DNA of 24,869 bases. Source: Auxenochlorella pyrenoidosa. Taxonomy: Eukaryota > Chlorophyta > Trebouxiophyceae > Chlorellales > Chlorellaceae. This document shows, one piece after another, positions 20,051 to 24,869 of the stretch. Positions within the stretch are counted from its first letter, which is position 1. The number at the start of each line of letters is the position of its first letter. The notes under the pieces were generated by a model. That model saw only the letters and a program-made list of their open reading frames with translations. It did no database searches and was not told the DNA's origin. Both the position numbers and the translations under genes were made by a program. The stretch lies in NCBI GenBank assembly GCA_001430745.1, contig KQ482013.1:236575-261443 (forward strand). The letters run 5' to 3'.

Positions 20051-21825
20051 CTACCGCCTGATCTGGCGCAGCGTCATGCGGGCCAGCACCAGCATGGCGG
20101 CAGTGAACGCCGCCTCCAGGGCCCCGGGGGGCATGTGCACCGCCGCCTGGCTACCGGCCGCGCCGCCGAGCACCGAGCCCGCCGCCAGCCCCGCCGCCAG
20201 CCTCCAATCCACGTTGCCCAGCCTGCAGCAGGGCGCAGAGCACAACACACCGATCGTGACGCACACGTGTCGGCTGCCTGCCACAGAGCTGCGCTGTTCA
20301 GCTGCTGGGCGTCAGCAGGTTGACGAGTGGTTGGGGTGCGCCCTGCTGCGCCCACGCCACCTGTGGTGCTGCGCCAAGCCGGCGGCCGCGGTGGGCACCA
20401 TGGCTGCGAGCGTTGTGCCCAGCACCACGGCTGGCTGCCAGGGGGTGGCCAGGGCAACGACCGGGATCACTGCGGCGCACGGCGGGACAGATGGGACGAA
20501 ATGTGAGGTGGACGCCAGCAGGACGGCTGGCGGACGGGCAGGCAGGGGCGCTGGCAGCGAGTGCCCAACTGGCGGCGGCATGCTATCAGCACGCCGCACC
20601 CAACCCCACCCTTGGCAAGAAGCTGCCGCAGCGTGTGGCGACTCTCACCCAGCGTGGCAGGGCCGATGCCCAGCAGCCCGCCCACCAAGCCGGCAATGCC
20701 GCCAATGCTGGCCAGCACTGCAGCAGTGCCAGGCGGCGGCATGCCCTGCACCAGCCGCGACGCCCAGCTGTCTGGCCGGCCACCACTGCTGCGATCTTCC
20801 GGGGTTGGGGGCGCCGCTTGCTGCCGCTCTCCCGCTCCCAGCGGCGGCCCCTGCTGCTGCCCCTCCCCCGCCGCTGCCCCCGCCGGCGCTGCCGCCGGCT
20901 GCTGTCCCTCCCCCGCCGCTGCCCCTGCCGGTGCTGCTGCCGGCTGCTGAAACAGGTAGAATTTGAGGGGCAGCAGCGGCGCCGCTGCCAGGAGGAAATA
21001 GGCCAGCACCCGTCGAATCTGGTCGCAATTCAGGCGGGCCGTACAGCGCGCCCCCAGCGGCGCTGCCAGCATGGCAGGCGGGCAGAGCAGCGCGGCGGCG
21101 GGGCCGTCGATGCAGCCGGCAGCGGCAATGACGGCAGTGGAGACAGAGGCGGTGGCCAGCACCGCTGCCATCGAGGAGCCGGCCAGAAGCCTGCAGGGCG
21201 GCATGGCGCGACACAGGGTGCCGTACCGGGGCACAGAAGTACAGCGTCGAAACACCAGCAAGGAGAGGTGCACCTGGGGCCATGCAGGCAAAGGTTGACT
21301 GAGCAGCGGGCGGTGGCAGGCAGGGCAGAGGAGGCATGCTGGCGACAGGAAACTCTTGCACAGGGGCACACAGCACAGGGCACACCTGTGAAGACCGCAC
21401 GGTGCAGCTGGCACTAGGCAGCAAAACACTGGGCCGGGAGCTCGGTGGCGCCACCTGTCTCACCGCTGGGGTATCGCCGGGCAGGGCTGGGAGAGCAGGG
21501 GAACGACAACCGCCGCCCCGCCGCTGCCTGCCACGCTGCCCACCACGCCCGCTGCGGCACCCACAGGGACGGCCAGCCGCCGCGCACGCTGCAGGTCGGC
21601 TGCCTGGGCTGCAGCGAGGCCTGCTGCTGTGGTGTCGGCAAGGGGGACGGCGGAGGTGGCGCCTTGCCGCAAGCCCCTAACAGCGGCAAGCGCCCTTCCG
21701 ACCGAGTGGCAGAATGTGTTGCTAGTTGGTCGAGCCGCGGAGGGCAACGCTGCAGCCAGCAGCCACTCTGCCAGCAAGCCCGACCGCTCCCGGACCAAAC
21801 CTGAGCGAGTGCACGCGCGAATCAT
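20051..21825 (-). CDS. TauE/SafE-family membrane transporter, 394 residues
   Basis: Four exons, 21825-21464, 21190-20649, 20469-20361 and 20222-20051, with GT-AG borders and matching phases (1185 nt). The family moves sulfite, sulfonates or other organic anions across membranes. The protein shows the two-fold repeat expected. The first half has VGAAAGVVGSVAGSGGAAVV, then LLAGSSMAAVLATASVSTAV. The second has GLVGGLLGIGPATLV, VVLGTTLAAMVPTAAAG, and a final helix before TLRQIRR. Between the halves is a hydrophilic loop with a 15-residue unit repeated twice. The first ~80 residues are basic and poor in acids, suggesting an organelle leader. Total hydrophobic segments fit seven or eight helices. 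The substrate cannot be told from sequence. The ATG at 21825-21823 is the first in frame. Confidence 0.85.
20860..20949 (-). repeat. Coding tandem repeat in the TauE/SafE loop
   Basis: Two adjacent 45-nt units encode QQPAAAPAGAAAGEG twice (residues 202-231), followed by a degenerate QQQGPPLGAGE. It lies in the predicted loop between the transporter's two halves. Confidence 0.85.
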
Positions 21826-22486
21826 CTCAAACACGAGCGAAAGGACGATCGAGCAACCCGCCGCTGAGTTCGAGCTAGGTTTAATAACCCACTGGCGGCA
21901 AGGCTGGCGGCTGTGCTGCGGCAGGCCGAGCAGCGGGTGTAAGCATCGGGTCCGAGCTGTCTACTGTTGAAAGTGGTAACAAGCATGTAGATGCTTTCAA
22001 AGACTGCCTCATGCGTAGTATGCGCAGTCCCAGCCCAACTGAAAGAAGGCAAGGAAGGCAGGGCACAGGTACAGGAGGAACGAGGGGTAACAGAGGGTCT
22101 TGAGCAGGGCCCAGGCAGGCGGGGCCCAAGCAGGGGGCTGGCAGCTGAGTCCAGGGCGGATATTGAAAGTAAAAGAGGGCGTTAGTAGGGTCAACAGGAT
22201 GAGTGGCTTCGAGGGTTGAGGGGCGTGGGATACTGGGCTGGCTGGAGCGCAAGTTCAAAAGGCACTGGGCGGGTACAGGCAATGCTGGATGCAATAATCT
22301 GGTCCATGTGGCAGACTCTCGTATGTGTATGGAGAAAGGGAGGTGTGACGGCTCTTAGGGGTGCTCCCAGTGCTCAAGGGATGCAGGCGCACATTCGCCC
22401 AGTGGCACGACAAGGGGTGCAGTGGATACTAGGCCGAGGAAAAGACTGGCTCTCAACAGAAAAGTGTAGAAAAGTAATTTAGGAGG
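21826..22486. other. Intergenic: TauE/SafE promoter side
   Basis: About 660 bp of lower GC content between the TauE/SafE start and the end of the next minus-strand frame. No exon, tRNA or poly(A) motif was recognised. Confidence 0.5.
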
Positions 22487-23362
22487 TCATGGCACGTGGA
22501 GGAGGGCACAAAAATTGGAATGGTCGTCGAAACCTACGCCCGACTTGGGTGCGCCCCCTGGCGCCGCCGCGTGGCAGCGCTCAGGGCGCTTAGCCAGCAG
22601 CCGCGCCGACAGTGGCTGCAGAGGCCAGGCTCCGGCTGCGGGGCGCGTTCCGGGGCCTTGGGCTGGCTGCAGGGCCGGGAGGGGCAAGCGCAGGGCCGAT
22701 TGTGGTGGTCCACTCGCCAATCCCGACCTTGCCACCTGCCAGGAAGGTGCGCAAAGGTGGCCCATGCACCCTTGTGGACTCCCCCCACTCGAGCGTTGGC
22801 ACGCACCTGGCGCCAGCCCCGCGCTGTCCAACCCCTCTGGACGCTCTTGCGTTGCCGCGCCTCCGAGGGCGAGTTGCCGGGCAGCGCCCAGTGGCTGCGT
22901 TGTGGGCCTGCTGTCGCCGCTCCCTGCCCCTGTGGTTGGGACGCCTGCTCCCGCAGAGGCCCTCCGCTGCAGGAGGCTTGCCGCCAGGCGATGCAGCGCT
23001 GTCAGCTGGCGCTGATACCGCCGCTCGTGCCGAGGGCTCCAACGGGGCGGCAGGGTGGCCGGTTGCTGCGATTGCATGTGCGGCGCCGGCAGTCCCGCCG
23101 CAGCGGAGGGGCACAGTGGCAGCGGGGGTGCAGCGCCCCGCCGTTGCGCCAGGCTGCTCTGCTGGGCATCACGCCTGCGCACCACCAGGTAGCCGCCTCC
23201 AGAGGCATCTGGCAGCGGGATGATGTCTGCTGGTGGCAGCTGGGCGGCGAGCTGGGCCAGGTGGCAGGCAAAGGCGGTGCCGCTGGGGGCCCCAACAAAA
23301 GTGGCCTGAGCGAACCCGGGGTCGGCGAGGATTTCCCCGCCTTCACCAGGGCATCCGGCCAT
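22487..23362 (-). CDS. Hypothetical protein, 291-residue open frame
   Basis: A single uninterrupted minus-strand frame from the ATG at 23362 to the stop at 22487. I do not recognise the family. The first 70 residues look most protein-like: GFAQATFVGAPSGTAFACHL, then AQLAAQLPPADIIPLPDASG and GGYLVVRRRD. The remainder is Gln/Arg/Ala/Pro-rich with HERRYQRQLTALHRLAASLL as a possible helix and no clear domain. The same frame is open upstream to 23584 and encodes a hydrophobic run (ARLLLLLSFLTLGLQL), so a longer protein or an upstream exon is possible. The plus-strand frame over the same bases is Trp/Cys/Arg-heavy and looks like an antisense shadow. No poly(A) motif was seen. Confidence 0.4.
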   Translation of the reverse strand: MAGCPGEGGEILADPGFAQATFVGAPSGTAFACHLAQLAAQLPPADIIPLPDASGGGYLVVRRRDAQQSSLAQRRGAAPPLPLCPSAAAGLPAPHMQSQQPATLPPRWSPRHERRYQRQLTALHRLAASLLQRRASAGAGVPTTGAGSGDSRPTTQPLGAARQLALGGAATQERPEGLDSAGLAPGACQRSSGGSPQGCMGHLCAPSWQVARSGLASGPPQSALRLPLPALQPAQGPGTRPAAGAWPLQPLSARLLAKRPERCHAAAPGGAPKSGVGFDDHSNFCALLHVP

Positions 23363-24297
23363 CCGGGCGAGGCGCGGGGCTGCAGCGGTCGCTTTTTGGC
23401 CCAAACAGCAGGGCGAGCGGGCACACGGGTTTCGGAGGTTAAGGGTGCCGGAACTCTCGTTGCAGCGCTCACACAGCTGCAGACCAAGTGTTAAGAAGCT
23501 CAGAAGCAGGAGCAAGCGCGCAACCCGCTGGATGCCTGGGGCAGTCCCGCGTGCTGCGGCGCCGCACAGCGTGTGCCCTGCCACTTGGCCTCAGCTCTCT
23601 CACCCACCCAAGAGGCGGCATGGGTCACAGACCCCATGCGGATCCCAGGCCCAGGCACCAACGAGAGCACAGCTTGCACGCTGTAGGAGAATCGGGTTCC
23701 ACCGTCGCCAGATCCTTGAACCCCAGGGAAGAGAAGCTGCAGTGACAGCAACATGCCAGCCGTTGACGAAATCGTTGGTTACAGCGGGCAACTGCCCTGG
23801 GGTAAGAATCGGAGCTGTCAGCGCGGTCGCAGATGGGGGAGGGGGGCGTTGTGGGTGGTCGGGCTGTCCACTAAATGAAAGCCGGGGGTAGAGAGGGGTT
23901 CAGGGGATGGGAGCGCAGGGGCTTGGATCAGAAGAGAAAATTGCAGAATGGGCGGAGCAATAAAATATGATTGGGTTGGTCCCATGCGGCAGCCGGCAAG
24001 GCTCGGGGTTTGTGTGGCGCTGGCGGGCGGGGCAAGGAAGAAGGGCGGGCACATGCATGGGTGGAGAAGCGTCACTCGTTCGAACATAACAGTAACAGGT
24101 GTGGCAGGTGGCACCAGCGAGGCACAGCACAGGCTAACAACGCAGAGCGGCTGCTGCACACGAGAAGGGGTTGCAACGGGGCACCGCTGCGCAGGCGCCT
24201 GCGGGTGGCGCCAGTGGCTGGGCGGGGCGGGGCAGCGGGGCAGGCATGGGAACCCCAGTGCTCTGAACCGCGACGAGAGTCCCTAGTGCCGCCCTGC
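23363..24297. other. Intergenic region
   Basis: Upstream of the hypothetical gene and downstream of the right-edge gene. A minus-strand ATG at 23754 opens a short frame with a signal-like start (MLLSLQLLFPGVQG) and a possible GTGGGT donor near 23610. It could be a 5' exon of the hypothetical gene, but I could not prove a join. Nothing else was seen. Confidence 0.35.
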
Positions 24298-24869
24298 TCA
24301 GGAGGCCAGGACGCGGTCGGACCAGCCCAGCGCCAGCTGGCGCGCCAGCGTGGGCAGCTGCTGCACCCCCGTCTGCACCACGCGCGGGATGTCCACCTCG
24401 CCCTGCGCAAGGGGGGTGGTGGTTGTGTGTGCGTGTGCGTGTGCGTGCGTGCGTGTGTGTGGGGTGGGGGGTGGGGTGGGGTGGGGTGGGGGGCCGGGCG
24501 CGCGTGCGCGTCAGGAGGGGGGTTTACAAATGCAGGCGCAGAGCGCCACAAGGAGCACAGGACAAAGGCACGCTGTATGGGGGCGGCTTTGTGCGTAAGT
24601 GTGTGTGTGAGGCGCTGTCGACGCCGTGGACAGGGGGGGCCGCCATTGCGGCAGAACAAGGACTAACGCATAGCCTGCACCCCCCCACTCTCCATACCCA
24701 CACGATCACAACCCAACCCCCCAAAGCCCCACCCTGCACAAAAAAAGCGGCCCTTCCCCCGTCCCCACCCACCGCCACCACCACGCACGCACCTGCACCA
24801 GGCGCAGCAGGCGGGCCAGCTCGTCCACATGCAGGCGGTCGTCCTCGGTGAAGGCGCGCAGCAGCTGGC
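24298..24869 (-). CDS. C-terminal end of an unidentified protein, partial (possibly ABC1/UbiB-like kinase)
   Basis: Two exons, 24869-24793 (cut by the window edge) and 24402-24298 (stop at 24300-24298), joined in phase 0 by a GT-AG intron. The readable end is helical and amphipathic: QLLRAFTEDDRLHVDELARL, LRLVQ, then GEVDIPRVVQTGVQQLPTLA and RQLALGWSDRVLAS. It resembles the helical tail after the catalytic domain of plastid ABC1/UbiB-like kinases, but no kinase motif is inside the window, so this is a weak guess. That it is coding is supported by matched phase and good splice sites. Confidence 0.5.
24411..24493 (+). repeat. GT microsatellite followed by G4T tract
   Basis: TG and GCGTG repeats run into GGGGTGGGG repeats. 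It lies in the intron of the right-edge gene, close to its acceptor, so on the transcript strand it is a C/A-rich tract. The + (template) strand could form a G-quadruplex. Confidence 0.8.

Noticed and set aside
22496..23494. 332-codon plus-strand frame opposite the hypothetical gene
   Set aside because: It starts at a non-ATG codon and is unusually rich in Trp, Cys and Arg; the minus-strand frame has the more normal composition.

Overview
This window looks like a stretch of the nuclear genome of a green alga, most likely a Chlorella-type trebouxiophyte. It is very GC-rich, and the genes are split into short exons by GC-rich introns whose donors are mostly GTGAGN or GTGGGN. Several genes end in the chlorophyte TGTAA polyadenylation motif. 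The proteins are plant-type plastid proteins (cytochrome c6, 7-hydroxymethyl chlorophyll a reductase) plus families common in these algae (MYND finger, F-box/LRR, fasciclin). Exons were joined by hand from splice signals, codon phase and family homology; no alignment or transcript data were available.

Layout, left to right. 162-2710 (+): 3' part of a secreted fasciclin (FAS1) protein with a Pro/Val-rich stalk. 3069-6569 (-): a five-exon, 908-residue protein with a C-terminal MYND zinc finger. 7276-7470 (-): a decayed extra copy of that finger. 7492-9537 (-): petJ, plastid cytochrome c6, six exons, 143 residues. 10485-15685 (-): HCAR, the chlorophyll-cycle reductase, fifteen exons, 475 residues. 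15956-16705 (+): a two-exon, 182-residue plastid membrane protein that shares a 270-bp divergent promoter with HCAR. 17185-18956 (-): an F-box/leucine-rich protein with a reading-frame problem. 20051-21825 (-): a TauE/SafE-type anion transporter, four exons, 394 residues. 22487-23362 (-): an unrecognised 291-residue open frame. 24298-24869 (-): the last two exons of a gene that continues past the right edge.

Three neighbours (petJ, HCAR and the divergent small membrane protein) are all predicted to act in the plastid, in electron transfer and chlorophyll turnover, and the TauE/SafE protein also carries an organelle-like leader. I saw no mobile element, CRISPR array, rRNA or tRNA. The most unusual features concern gene structure. 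Three of about 36 introns use GC-AG borders (two in petJ, one in the FAS1 gene). Two introns (FAS1, HCAR) carry a copy of the preceding exon's tail together with its splice donor. One HCAR intron is a stop-free multiple of three. A decayed MYND copy lies inside the probable petJ 3' UTR.
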